Positions 1 to 8,751 are shown, numbered from the stretch's first letter. The stretch is 64,000 bases of DNA from CBDBDZ01 sp965204215 (GCA_965204215.1 CBDBDZ010000013.1:930001-994000); one strand, 5' to 3'. The notes: generated by a model not told the origin, from the sequence alone. Program-made: numbers and translations.

Positions 1-1
1 G

Positions 2-61
2 GTAAAGTGGACTGCTCGTCTTGAGCAAAAACAATTTGAGCCGATTGAGTCTGGGGCATAG
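2..61 (+). CDS. 3' end of an upstream gene (partial, tentative)
   Basis: A frame open from the window edge ends with TAG at 59-61 and encodes about 19 residues (ending FEPIESGA). It lies 71 nt upstream of the AlpA-like gene on the same strand and could be the tail of another island gene. It is too short to identify and may be chance. Confidence 0.25.
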   Translation, partial: VKWTARLEQKQFEPIESGA

Positions 62-132
62 CGGTGAAAGCTGTTACAATAAAGTCTGTTATTATGCGAG
101 ATTTAAACCTATAAAGCAATGCAGGCGATTTT

Positions 133-549
133 TTGAAACATACTGAACAGCTAGAAGCTATGGCTGACGAAATGGGAGTTGAGATGTTTCAGCGATTTTC
201 AGAAATGGAGGCTGCCAAGTTTTTGCAAATGGATATATCAGCGTTGGCTATCGTTTGTCAGCAAGAAAAAATATCCTATTTTCAAATTGAAGAGGGCAGA
301 GAGGAATATTTTGGCATTCAGCTACTGGAATATTTATTAGGCTCTATAAAGGGTAGCGCACCAAGATTAAGTACCCAATCTGAAAGAATTATTCGGAGTC
401 GAGAAGTAACGAAAATGACAGGGCTATCTCGTACGACACTTTGGCGGAAAGAGCAGGATGGAGATTTTCCGAAACGTGTATCGCTGGGGGTTGGGAGCGT
501 GGGATGGAAGCTGAGTGAAGTTGAGGAGTGGGTAGAGTCGAGATTCTAG
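133..549 (+). CDS. AlpA-like helix-turn-helix regulator of an integrated island
   Basis: 138-residue protein whose C-terminal 60 residues match the AlpA/phage excisionase-regulator fold: 'IIRSREVTKMTGLSRTTLWR' is the helix-turn-helix, followed by the typical 'FPKRVSLG...VGWKLSEVEEWVESR' wing and helix. AlpA proteins control integrase and excision genes of P4-like satellites and islands; a P4-type integrase lies 1.7 kb away. The first 70 residues are an extra domain I do not recognise. The start used is TTG at 133; ATG at 160 is an alternative, and no strong ribosome-binding site decides. Its stop overlaps the stop of the convergent gene at 546-548. Confidence 0.7.
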   Translation: MKHTEQLEAMADEMGVEMFQRFSEMEAAKFLQMDISALAIVCQQEKISYFQIEEGREEYFGIQLLEYLLGSIKGSAPRLSTQSERIIRSREVTKMTGLSRTTLWRKEQDGDFPKRVSLGVGSVGWKLSEVEEWVESRF

Positions 550-1076
550 TATTTTACTGAACTTTGGGCGAAAAAAGACTTATGAGAATGGGCGTTTGTA
601 ATTAATGTACTGTTGTACATATTTGTTTGTAGGAAGAATTTGTATTTGTCATTGTGTATTTTCCCAGGCACTGAAACCATAATTTCTCTTATATCCTCAA
701 CATATAGGTTCTTATATTCTTCGCTAAAATATTTAGTTTCATATGATTCTGTTGAACTGGTAGGCCACCAAGTTATATTTTCAACTTTTTCCCATCGGCT
801 CATCATTGGAATCAATGGGATTTTATAATACGCTTTAGCATATAGCGTTAAAGTATCTAATAAGATAGCGTTAACGTTCGGGTTAAAAACAACTAATGCA
901 AATATGTAAGTATTTTCTAATTGTTTAGTGGCAATAAGATCTAAACGGATACTATTATTTCTGATATTCATTCTGTTAATCCCTAATGCCTTATCATTAA
1001 TCTTCGTGTTCTTATAAAGAATAGTAATTGAGATGATTGCCAGTATTGAGTTATTAACCCTGCATGAATATATCAT
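546..1076 (-). pseudogene. Hypothetical gene, 5' end cut by the IS630 copy
   Basis: The minus-strand frame encodes about 176 residues. The C-terminal 130 look like a real protein with aromatic and charged patches, for example 'WEKVENITWWPTSS'. The first 10 or so residues (MIYSCRVNNS) are encoded by the terminal inverted repeat of the IS630 element starting near 1048, so the native 5' end was probably lost or separated by the insertion. No continuation is visible in the 42 nt between the right IS end and the integrase stop. Family unknown; cargo of the island. Confidence 0.45.
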
Positions 1077-2177
1077 AATTTTATGTTATAATACTAGTCA
1101 TGAAACAAGTAGATTTAAGAACCCTTAGCCCCGAGTCTCGACTAGAATTGAAAAAAATTTGTCTTCGCCTTTACAAGAAGGGAGACCGTACAAAAAAAGC
1201 CATAGCCGAAGAGCTTGGTCTTCGCTATATCACGGTATCAGAATGGCTACGTGAATATAAAGCATCAGGCGAAAAGCTCACCAAAGAAAAACCACGAGGA
1301 CGCCCATTGGGAGTGGGACGGGACTTAACACCGGAGCAAGAAAAACATATTCAGAAGTTGATTATTGACAAGACACCAGACCAGTTAAAGCTGGATTTCG
1401 CACTGTGGTCAATCAAAGCAGTTCAACAATTGATTGATGATGAATTTTCAATTGATTTAGCCTATCGAACTGTCTGTCTTTACCTTAATCGTTGGGGTTT
1501 TACCCCCCAGCGTCCAGTCAAACGTAGTTATGAACAGCAACCTGCTCAAGTTCAACAGTGGCTTGATGAAGATTATCCTGCAATTCACCAACGCGCCCAG
1601 GATGAAGACGCAGAAATTCACTGGGGTGATGAAACAGGTATTTCGAGTCAAGAGCATTATCCTCGCGGTTATGCTCCTAAAGGGCAAACACCAGTTTTAG
1701 TATTATCTCACGCTAAGCGTGAACGAGTTAACATGGTGTCAACCATTACTAATCAAGGAAAACTTCGTTTTATGGTCTATGACGATAAGTTCACGGCTCA
1801 GGTCTTCATCAAATTTTTGAAACAATTAATAAAGCAATCATCTAAAAAGGTTTTTTTGATTGTTGATAACTTACGCGTACATCATGCTAAATTGGTTCAA
1901 GAATGGTTAGCAGGTAATACTGAAAAAATTGAGGTCTTCTATCTGCCTAGCTATTCCCCTGAACTTAACCCCGATGAGTATCTCAATTGTGATTTAAAGC
2001 GCTCAATGGGTGCTGATAAACCGACTCGAAAGAAAGGGGATATTGCTAAAAAATTAGATAAGCATATGAATCTGCTACAACAGCAACCCGAAAGAATTCA
2101 ATCTTATTTCAAGCATCAGAAAATTAAATATGCAGCTTAATAATTTCGAATATTTAATGCAGAGTTAATAATAACTC
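1048..2177 (+). mobile_element. IS630-family insertion sequence, apparently complete
   Basis: One transposase gene (1100-2140) lies between imperfect inverted ends. The left end begins GAGTTATTAACCCTGCAT at 1048; the right end, read on the minus strand from 2177, begins GAGTTATTATTAACTCTGCAT. The right copy has a 3-nt insertion relative to the left. Exact tips and the TA target duplication expected for IS630 could not be fixed by eye. Confidence 0.75.
1100..2140 (+). CDS. IS630-family transposase
   Basis: 346-residue transposase. Residues about 1-60 form a winged helix-turn-helix ('KKAIAEELGLRYITVSEWLREY') followed by a basic linker. The DDE catalytic domain is intact: first Asp in 'HWGDETGI', second in 'FLIVDNLRVHHA', Glu in 'SPELNPDEYLN', the IS630/Tc1 D-D-E arrangement. 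Full family length with no stops or frameshifts, so it is probably active or recently so. A decayed fragment of a related transposase lies at 25692-25748. Confidence 0.92.
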   Translation: MKQVDLRTLSPESRLELKKICLRLYKKGDRTKKAIAEELGLRYITVSEWLREYKASGEKLTKEKPRGRPLGVGRDLTPEQEKHIQKLIIDKTPDQLKLDFALWSIKAVQQLIDDEFSIDLAYRTVCLYLNRWGFTPQRPVKRSYEQQPAQVQQWLDEDYPAIHQRAQDEDAEIHWGDETGISSQEHYPRGYAPKGQTPVLVLSHAKRERVNMVSTITNQGKLRFMVYDDKFTAQVFIKFLKQLIKQSSKKVFLIVDNLRVHHAKLVQEWLAGNTEKIEVFYLPSYSPELNPDEYLNCDLKRSMGADKPTRKKGDIAKKLDKHMNLLQQQPERIQSYFKHQKIKYAA

Positions 2178-2219
2178 CGAAAATGATTAGGTAATGATAT
2201 TCAGACATAGGTATTTATT

Positions 2220-3425
2220 TCATGATATTTTAAGTTTATCCAAATAATCAGCCCACCACTGCATCATATCCGTTCGTTCATCCAAATAGCGGGCATGATG
2301 TAGATATGCCGCTCTTACGCCATTACGTTCCATATGGGATAATTGTCGCTCGATAGCATCAGGGTTAAAGCCTTGTTCATTTAGAATGGATGAGGCATTA
2401 GCACGAAAGCCGTGAGGTGTCGCCTTGGCTTTACTTGCGGTATTGCCGTCATAGCCCATAATAAACATGGCCTTTCGCATGGTATTGTCGGACATGGATT
2501 TATCGCGGTATTTATCCGACGGAAAGACTAAATCATAGGCGCCACTGATAGGCTGTAATTGGGTTAATATTTCTAGGACTTGTTTCGATAGTGGCACAAG
2601 ATGTTCGGTTTTCATCTTCATTCGCTCGGGCGGAATACGCCACAGAGCATTATCAAATTCAAAATCGCACCAGTGAGCGGTACGCAGTTCACCTGGGCGA
2701 ACAAACGTTAGCACCAACAATTGCAAAGCTAATTTGGTGAGTAATCGGCCTTGCTGTTCATATTGGTCGAGGTCGCGTAAAAATTGCCCCAATTGGTTAT
2801 TGGGTAGCGAAGCTCGGTGTTGTACTTTGCGGTTTTTGACGACACCGACCAAATCCACAGCAGGGTTATACTTGAGTTTACCTGTTTGTACGCCATAGCG
2901 AAAAACCACAGTGATACTTTGCAGGACTCGCTTGGCGACATCAAGTGCGTCTCTACTTTCTATGCTTCTGACGACTTGTAAGACATCTTGAGGCTCTATA
3001 TCGACAATGGATTTGCTATCCAGTATGGCAAAGCTATTATCGCGTAGACGTTGCCAGACTCGTTTAGCGTGTTCTTCCGTCCAGCTACCTTTTTGATTGT
3101 TCCACCATTCTAGAGCCAGCGACGAAAACTTTTCTTTATCATCGAACAGTTGGGGGTGCTTTTCCCTTTTACGTTCAATAGCGGGGTCAATGCCTTTAGC
3201 AATTTGCAATCTGGCTTCATCGCGTAGCAGTCTGGCTTGTTTCAGTGAAGTATCGGGGTAAACGCCTAGAGCTAGTGTTTTTTGCTTACCGTCAAAGCGA
3301 TAACTCAGACGCCAGTATTTAGCCCCTGAAGGTTTAATCAGTAAACGCAAGCATTTTCCATCCAGCAGCCATTGGTCTTTTGAGTTTGGCTTGAACAGCT
3401 TTATTTGTCTATCGGTCAGTGCCAT
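2220..3425 (-). CDS. P4-type tyrosine recombinase (island integrase)
   Basis: 401 residues, normal for P4-type integrases. The N-terminal DUF4102 arm-binding domain is recognisable (MALTDRQIKLFKPNSKDQWLLDGKCLRLLI... YRFDGKQKTLALGVYP), then a SAM-like core-binding domain at about 100-190 and a C-terminal catalytic domain. Catalytic residues visible are Arg in 'FVRPGELRTAHW', the His-x-x-Arg in 'TPHGFRANASS', a second His in 'QLSHMERNGVRAAYLHHARYLDER' and the nucleophilic Tyr in 'AAYLHHA'. It integrates the island into the adjacent tRNA-Leu gene. The gene is intact. Confidence 0.93.
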   Translation of the reverse strand: MALTDRQIKLFKPNSKDQWLLDGKCLRLLIKPSGAKYWRLSYRFDGKQKTLALGVYPDTSLKQARLLRDEARLQIAKGIDPAIERKREKHPQLFDDKEKFSSLALEWWNNQKGSWTEEHAKRVWQRLRDNSFAILDSKSIVDIEPQDVLQVVRSIESRDALDVAKRVLQSITVVFRYGVQTGKLKYNPAVDLVGVVKNRKVQHRASLPNNQLGQFLRDLDQYEQQGRLLTKLALQLLVLTFVRPGELRTAHWCDFEFDNALWRIPPERMKMKTEHLVPLSKQVLEILTQLQPISGAYDLVFPSDKYRDKSMSDNTMRKAMFIMGYDGNTASKAKATPHGFRANASSILNEQGFNPDAIERQLSHMERNGVRAAYLHHARYLDERTDMMQWWADYLDKLKIS

Positions 3426-3482
3426 TTGTTGCTATATTCGAAAACGAACCAGAGATAGCAACAATTATAGCAACAAAAAGCA

Positions 3483-3583
3483 CGAAACATCAAGGAACAA
3501 AGTGAAACATCCTGAAACAGAAATACGTCTGAAATCCTTTATTTTATTGACTGTTTGGGTTGATTTGAAACAGTCTGAAACAA
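3483..3583. promoter_or_regulatory. Cluster of TGAAACA repeats (putative integrase arm sites)
   Basis: Between the integrase start and the tRNA 3' end, GAAACA-type heptamers recur at about 3484, 3503, 3513, 3567 and 3576, with a degenerate copy at 3530. They sit where arm-type sites of P4-type integrases lie. The role is inferred from position. Confidence 0.45.
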
Positions 3584-3588
3584 CATCT

Positions 3589-3673
3589 TGGTGCCCAAGG
3601 CCGGACTCGAACCGGCACGGCTTGCGCCACTACCCCCTCAAGATAGCGTGTCTACCAGTTCCACCACTTGGGC
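3589..3673 (-). tRNA. tRNA-Leu(GAG)
   Basis: On the minus strand an 85-nt class II tRNA begins GCCCAAGTGGTGGAA and ends TTGGGCACCA, with CCA encoded. Acceptor strands GCCCAAG and CTTGGGC pair. The T arm has GGTTCGAGTCC, the anticodon loop is TTGAGGG with anticodon GAG, and a long variable arm is present. It lies 21 nt beyond the secG stop, as in other gammaproteobacteria. Confidence 0.95.
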
Positions 3674-3694
3674 TGGGTTTAATATTGCAGAATT

Positions 3695-4105
3695 CTAATT
3701 GTCAAAAGGTGATGTTGTTTCTTCTTCAGTTGACTCGGTTTCCAGGGTTGGAGCTTCTGGAAATGAACCAAGACCTGAGTCTGAGTTGTCAGTAGCAGTA
3801 GGTGCAATAATTTCATCGCCTAATTCAGTGGTTTCGATACCCAAATCGTAATCGGAACTAATACCTAAATTACCTTGTTGTCTGGCAAGGTAAGCCAGGG
3901 ATAGGCTGCTGACAAAAAATACAAGAGCCAGCACTGTTGTGATGCGCGCAAAAATAGACATTGAACCCACTGCGCCAAATACGGTATCGGAACCACCACC
4001 GCTGAATGATGCGCCCATTTCAGCGCCTTTACTTTGCTGCAAAAGGATAAAGGTTACCATTCCGATAATTGAAATTAAATTGATAATTAATAAAGCTGTT
4101 TGCAT
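3695..4105 (-). CDS. secG: Preprotein translocase subunit SecG
   Basis: 136 residues, slightly longer than the usual 110-130. Two transmembrane helices (about residues 3-22 and 52-71) flank the conserved 'LLQQSKGAEMGASFSGGGSDTVFG' region typical of SecG. The C-terminal tail is acidic and Thr/Ser rich. It is part of the SecYEG channel in the inner membrane. It sits 11 nt downstream of tpiA on the same strand and 21 nt before tRNA-Leu, a conserved transcription unit. Confidence 0.95.
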   Translation of the reverse strand: MQTALLIINLISIIGMVTFILLQQSKGAEMGASFSGGGSDTVFGAVGSMSIFARITTVLALVFFVSSLSLAYLARQQGNLGISSDYDLGIETTELGDEIIAPTATDNSDSGLGSFPEAPTLETESTEEETTSPFDN

Positions 4106-4116
4106 GGTAATAGTTT

Positions 4117-4869
4117 CTAATTATTTGTACATTGAAGAGCTATCTGGTGTAAGCTCTCGGCTTTTAGTGACGCACCACCAACAAGCGCGCCATTGATATC
4201 GGGCTGGGTAAAAAGCTCAGCCGCATTGTTTTCGTTAACGCTGCCGCCGTATAAAATGGGGCAGATGCATGACTGTGGTAATAGCTGACGTATCAGTTGG
4301 TGTACCTCTTGCGCCATTTCAGGGGTAGCGCTTTTACCTGTGCCTATGGCCCAAACTGGCTCGTAGGCAATAATGCATTGATTTAATTGTTCATTACTTA
4401 ATTTAGCGCTAACAGCTTTGATTTGAGCACTGATGACAGTGCTTGTTTCTGAGTGGTTGCGCTGAGTCTCAGTTTCGCCAACGCAACATACAGGTGTAAT
4501 ACCGTTATCTAATGCCAAGCTGACTTTATTAGCGACAATAGTGTCAGATTCATTCCAATATTGACGGCGCTCAGAGTGCCCGATAATACAAAAGCTACAG
4601 TTGAAGTCGTGCAACATGGTTGCGCTTATTTCACTGGTTCTGGCGCCCTTGTCAATGGCGCTGATATCTTGAGCTCCCCAGCAAATAGGTGTTGGAGCTA
4701 AATAATCGCTAGCCTGATTAAAATAAGGGGCTGGAACGGCGATACCCAATTGGCTGTTTGTAGGCTGACTTGCTACCAACGCTGACAAGTGCTGGAAATA
4801 GTCGGAATTGGTCTTAAGGTCACCGTTCATTTTCCAGTTGCCAATTACCCAGTTTTTATATTTGCTCAT
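4117..4869 (-). CDS. tpiA: Triose-phosphate isomerase
   Basis: 250 residues, the standard length. Conserved elements in order are 'IGNWKMNG' with catalytic Asn/Lys, 'IIGHSERRQYWNE' with the electrophilic His, 'IIAYEPVWAIGTGKSATPE' with the catalytic Glu and flexible loop 6, and the phosphate-binding 'ILYGGSVN' and 'GALVGGASL'. It interconverts glyceraldehyde-3-phosphate and dihydroxyacetone phosphate in cytosolic glycolysis and gluconeogenesis. It is co-oriented with secG and lies downstream of batD. Confidence 0.97.
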   Translation of the reverse strand: MSKYKNWVIGNWKMNGDLKTNSDYFQHLSALVASQPTNSQLGIAVPAPYFNQASDYLAPTPICWGAQDISAIDKGARTSEISATMLHDFNCSFCIIGHSERRQYWNESDTIVANKVSLALDNGITPVCCVGETETQRNHSETSTVISAQIKAVSAKLSNEQLNQCIIAYEPVWAIGTGKSATPEMAQEVHQLIRQLLPQSCICPILYGGSVNENNAAELFTQPDINGALVGGASLKAESLHQIALQCTNN

Positions 4870-4972
4870 GTTAGATACTCAAAACTGCGATAATAACTCG
4901 CAAAAACAAGGTGCGCATCTTATCCGAGATGTTTGCGAAATACAACTTTAAGGAAGCTGAGAGCGCTATTTG

Positions 4973-6655
4973 CTAAGGGTATAGCTGGGGTAATGTCTTA
5001 TCCAATGTTGCCGACTTAGGTTTTTTGCTGCGAATGGACCCTAAATTTTCCAGTAATGAAGAATAATCCACTTCCTCAGAGCAGTCGGTAGCTGCATGGT
5101 AGAGTTTACGATTCATTCGTTGTAATTGCTCAGTAATATTGTCGTTTTGACATTGTTTGGCGATATCATCGGTATTTCGTACCTTCGCCCCCCAATAAGC
5201 CTTAGCCCACTGCAATAGCGCTGTTTGAATTTGGCTACTGTCTTTATTGCTGGCAGCTAGTTGTAGGCGTCGCCAAAGTTGCTTTTCTGATTCAATAACA
5301 ATACGCTTGTTTTGTATGTCAGATGTTTGTAGTGCTTGCAATTTCTGATAAATTAAAATTAAACTAAATAGCAAAATTAAACACAGTACAGCTAAAACGA
5401 TAGTGGTGTATACCCACAGTGGGTTAACTTGTTCGCTGGGTTGTTTCTGTAGAAGCACTTCAGTAGGGGCTGCTGTTACTGAAAAGTCAGGAATTTGTTC
5501 AAAAGTTTGACGGGCAGGTTTCACATTGAGCTTTTTTTCTGGCAAGGTCACTTCTTCCCACTGAGCAGTTTTATTATTCCACCAGGGCAGCACAATTTCA
5601 GGTAATATTAACTCACCTTCTTTTTCAGCAATAATAGCAATAGTTTCAATACGTGATGCTTTAATACCGCTTTTCTCAACTTTTTGGTCCAGTGCTGGTT
5701 GGTTGACATAAAACCGAAAATCATCGGTATTATCAAATTTAAATGTTGGTAATTGCTTGGATTGTTGACCATCTACTTCGAGAATAATGGTACGAGTAAT
5801 GGGTTCACCGATGCGAACATCGTCTAAATTGCTTGACCACTCATCGCGTAGTTTCACACTGTTAGCTGGCAGCCAGTAGGCTGTAGGGTAGGGTTGTAAT
5901 TGAGCGGCTTTAACTTTAAAGACAATTTCTTTTGAACGCGCAATCACTTGTCTGCGGTTTTGAACGCCGACGAATACTTGAGGTTTAATGCGATAGGTGG
6001 CGACCTTTTCAGGAAAAATAGCATAGGTTACTTTGGCGGTATGGTAGCGGATACCATTTTCGACAATATTGCCATTAGTTTGCCCTAACAATGTTGGCTG
6101 CACTTTAGTATTACCAATATCAAAATTAAAACCATTAGGTTTGACATTGGGGGCAAATTTAAAGTCAAAGGTCAGGATAACCTGTTGCTTTAAATAAATA
6201 TTGTTGCTACTTAATGAGGCATTGAGAGCAATGGCAACGGGTTGATTGTTGTTGGGTTTATTTGTAACTTTGATATTGATTGCCTGACTAATATCGCCTC
6301 GAATTGACATGCCAGGAATGGTTAAGGTGCCTGTGCGTTTAGGTGCCAATACAAAGCGCCATTGAATATTGATGCGTTTACTGGTGCGTCCATTGATAAT
6401 TTGAAAACTGGATGAACTGCTGGGGTTGACAGATAGGACGTTAAAATCTTTTTCTAAAGCACTATAATTTAGTTGGCGGGTGTCTACTTCTTCGTCGTAA
6501 GACAAGGTTAGTTGTATAGATTGGTCAATACTGACCTGGTTGCGGTCAACCGATGCTCTAAGGTTGCCAGCCAGAGTGTTGTGGCTAATTAATAACAGCG
6601 TAAGGCCAAAGAGATATTTTAACAATATGACTGAATGGGGTTTAAGTTGCATCAT
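4973..6655 (-). CDS. batD: BatD-like protein (oxygen-tolerance operon)
   Basis: 560 residues. An N-terminal signal peptide (about 1-29, ending NTLA-G) leads into 'LRASVDRNQVSIDQSIQLTLSYD', the hallmark start of BatD, then tandem immunoglobulin-like beta domains to about 390. One transmembrane helix (about 408-435) precedes a cytoplasmic C-terminal region. BatD is the periplasmic, membrane-anchored member of the Bat aerotolerance operon. It is separated from batB by 203 nt holding a repeat element, whereas the other bat genes overlap or nearly touch. Confidence 0.88.
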   Translation of the reverse strand: MMQLKPHSVILLKYLFGLTLLLISHNTLAGNLRASVDRNQVSIDQSIQLTLSYDEEVDTRQLNYSALEKDFNVLSVNPSSSSSFQIINGRTSKRINIQWRFVLAPKRTGTLTIPGMSIRGDISQAINIKVTNKPNNNQPVAIALNASLSSNNIYLKQQVILTFDFKFAPNVKPNGFNFDIGNTKVQPTLLGQTNGNIVENGIRYHTAKVTYAIFPEKVATYRIKPQVFVGVQNRRQVIARSKEIVFKVKAAQLQPYPTAYWLPANSVKLRDEWSSNLDDVRIGEPITRTIILEVDGQQSKQLPTFKFDNTDDFRFYVNQPALDQKVEKSGIKASRIETIAIIAEKEGELILPEIVLPWWNNKTAQWEEVTLPEKKLNVKPARQTFEQIPDFSVTAAPTEVLLQKQPSEQVNPLWVYTTIVLAVLCLILLFSLILIYQKLQALQTSDIQNKRIVIESEKQLWRRLQLAASNKDSSQIQTALLQWAKAYWGAKVRNTDDIAKQCQNDNITEQLQRMNRKLYHAATDCSEEVDYSSLLENLGSIRSKKPKSATLDKTLPQLYP

Positions 6656-6689
6656 TGTATTGAACTTTTTAATTTTCGATTTTGCTTAT

Positions 6690-6857
6690 TCATTCGGCAT
6701 GAAAATACCGAACGAATATGTGGCACAAGGAAGTGCCACCGACGAGCGATAGCTTGGTCGCGAACCCTTGAAATACAAGAAAATTCGCATATTTTCGCTA
6801 GTATTTCAAGGGTGACCAATAAAATACGCAGGAGCGATATTTTATTGCGAGGTTAAT
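6690..6857. repeat. Repeat family D, copy 1 (structured intergenic repeat)
   Basis: A 168-nt block shared with 43942-44097 (156 nt there). Shared parts include ATGAAAATACCGAAC, TGTGGCACAAGGAAGTGCC, GAAATAYAAGAAAATTCGC and AATAAAATACGCAGGAGCG. Each copy can fold into several hairpins: GGCAC/GTGCC, a long stem around the TTGAAATAC/GTATTTCAA arms, and AATAAAATA/TATTTTATT. It lies between batB and batD and ends just before the batB stop codon. Confidence 0.8.
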
Positions 6858-6858
6858 A

Positions 6859-8751
6859 TTAATAGCGTTCATCTTCAGTAGGCGGCTCTCTGTTATTGCG
6901 GCGCTGCTCAGCTTCGTATTGGAATTTGCGTCTTAGCAAGCCGCCAGGATCATCGACAATGGTTTCTAACCAGCGCTGACGTTGTAGTGCTTGTATTTCT
7001 TCTTCGCTAGGCTCTTCCATTTCTTCTTCTGATTTGTCCTCAGACTCTTCCTCTTCGGCTGTTTCGGATTGTTGCTGTTCTTCTTCAGACTCTTCTTCAC
7101 TGTCTTCATCTTGCGAACTTTGTTGCTGTTGAGACTCCTGTTCTTGCGACTCTGATTGTTGCTGCTCGTCTTGAGATTGCTCCTGCTCCTGGTTCTCGTC
7201 ATCTTGTTGCGATTGATCTTGCTGTTGCTGTTGTTGCTGTTCCAGCATCCATTGAATGACTTTCTTAAAGTCTTCAGCTTGCTGTTCAATGTCAAAATTA
7301 TTTTCCTGTCTGGCCTGTTTGATGGCGTCATCCAGACTTTCCAGAGCAGACTTCGCATCTTGATTGGCAAGGTGTACTTTGGATTGGTTAACGAGGCTTT
7401 GGGCGCCTTCAATGTTTGCCAATTGCGTTAATGATTGTTCATAATTTTTTGATTGATAATTGGCAATGGCTTTCCACTCGTCACTGGTAAATTTTTCGGC
7501 TGCTTTGTCGGGTTGTGAGTCTAGCAATTTAGCCGCTTGTTGATTGCGATTTAACCAGAGCTTATCCCAAGCTGAAATATTGACAGGTGGAGGTTGATTC
7601 GCAGTGGGTGTAGCTTGAGTCGCTGTAGGGGTTTGCTGAATGGATTGAGCCTGTATGTGGTTGTCTTGTGGCAGTAATATTAATAAGCTGATAGCGTAGA
7701 GCCAGCCGCGTCTAAAGAGTAGTAATGCGAAAGGCAATACCAATAAAACCAGCCATGCCCCTTGGTCTATCCAGTCGCTGTACTGTTGGTTTTCGATAAG
7801 CGATGTATTGTCCTGGTTTGGCTGTAATCGTTCCAGCATGGTGGCGGAAAAGTCTTTATCCAGTAAATAATCAATATCGCTGTCATCAGTTTTCAAACTG
7901 ATATAGCGCCCGTGCTGAGTGGCGGCCAAAATTTCCAGTTCATTGCGGTTTAAAATAGCCAAAATGACCTGTCCATTGCGAGAACGCAAAAAATTGCCAT
8001 TGCCATTTTGTTGAGAGGGAATGGGTGAACCGGATTCAGTACCCACGCCTAAAATTGATAAGCGATGTTTGCTGAAAGCATTGTTGGTATTGTTGAGTAT
8101 GCGTTTGATTTGCATTTGCCCTTTGGCATTGATTTCATCGGTCACCATTAGAATATGACCGTAACGTATTCCAGCCGATTGCAAGAGTTGAGTTGCCAAT
8201 TCTACACCGTTTTCCGCACTACTGCCCTTAGAGGGCATAATGCCGGGATCAAGTGCCTGTACTAACCCAATAATGGTTTTGGCATCGGTAGTAAGGGGCG
8301 AGACAACGTGAGCATCTCCTGCATAGGCAACCAGAGCTGTTTGTCCATCTTTTCGAGCGCGGAGTAAATCGGTTATTTTAAGTTTAGCACGTACCAAACG
8401 CGAAGGTCTAATATCTGTAGCATACATGGAAGGGCTTAAATCAAATACAATAACCAAACCATCGGGGTTATTACTGGTGGGTTGTGGGCGTTTTTCCCAT
8501 GTAGGTCCAGCTAAAGCGATAATAGCAATTAAGCATATAATTAAAAAAATGAAGGGTAGCAATTTGGAAAAACCGTGGCTTCCCTGTAACAGCCAGGGCA
8601 ATTTATCAGAGGCGATAAGTTTGTTCCACAACTCTCTCGTTTTAATTTTTTGTAGTAAAAGCGCTAAAAGAATTGCCAGTGGTATTGCCCAAAACCAGTC
8701 GGGTCTAATCCAGTCAATGGAGCGCCAAGGGATGTTGTTGATAAATTCCAT
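6859..8751 (-). CDS. batB: BatB-BatC fusion: VWA domain with TPR and acidic Gln-rich tail
   Basis: 630 residues from the ATG that overlaps the batA stop (TAATG junction at 8749-8753). Two N-terminal transmembrane helices precede a von Willebrand A domain with an intact MIDAS start, 'FDLSPSMYATD'. A helix pair around 340-375 is followed by TPR-like repeats ('KLWLNRNQQAAKLLDSQPDKAAEKF', 'YEQSLTQLANIEGAQSL') that correspond to BatC. The last 150 residues are dominated by Gln, Glu, Asp and Ser. VWA proteins bind ligands through metal; the complex sits in the inner membrane with MoxR and BatA. Confidence 0.9.
   Translation of the reverse strand: MEFINNIPWRSIDWIRPDWFWAIPLAILLALLLQKIKTRELWNKLIASDKLPWLLQGSHGFSKLLPFIFLIICLIAIIALAGPTWEKRPQPTSNNPDGLVIVFDLSPSMYATDIRPSRLVRAKLKITDLLRARKDGQTALVAYAGDAHVVSPLTTDAKTIIGLVQALDPGIMPSKGSSAENGVELATQLLQSAGIRYGHILMVTDEINAKGQMQIKRILNNTNNAFSKHRLSILGVGTESGSPIPSQQNGNGNFLRSRNGQVILAILNRNELEILAATQHGRYISLKTDDSDIDYLLDKDFSATMLERLQPNQDNTSLIENQQYSDWIDQGAWLVLLVLPFALLLFRRGWLYAISLLILLPQDNHIQAQSIQQTPTATQATPTANQPPPVNISAWDKLWLNRNQQAAKLLDSQPDKAAEKFTSDEWKAIANYQSKNYEQSLTQLANIEGAQSLVNQSKVHLANQDAKSALESLDDAIKQARQENNFDIEQQAEDFKKVIQWMLEQQQQQQQDQSQQDDENQEQEQSQDEQQQSESQEQESQQQQSSQDEDSEEESEEEQQQSETAEEEESEDKSEEEMEEPSEEEIQALQRQRWLETIVDDPGGLLRRKFQYEAEQRRNNREPPTEDERY

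Larger units (their letters stand above)
1..3673. mobile_element. Right part of an island integrated at tRNA-Leu(GAG)
   Basis: A P4-type integrase gene lies directly beside the 3' end of tRNA-Leu, with an AlpA-like regulator, an IS and an unknown gene beyond it: the standard end of a tRNA-targeted island. The tRNA 3' half (from 3589) would be the attachment core. No second copy of that core is seen in 1-3588, so the island continues left of the window. The conserved partner of tpiA-secG-tRNA-Leu in gammaproteobacteria (rimP-nusA) is absent here, consistent with the insertion. Confidence 0.65.

Noticed and set aside
613..828. Plus-strand frame opposite the IS-truncated gene
   Set aside because: It is the complement of the minus-strand frame with no start context or recognisable protein.
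1..3588. Second attachment site of the island inside the window
   Set aside because: No repeat of the tRNA-Leu 3' end was found left of 3589; it must lie outside.
3391..3795. Plus-strand frame across the tRNA and integrase upstream region
   Set aside because: It reads through the tRNA-Leu gene and overlaps secG in antisense; composition is not protein-like.
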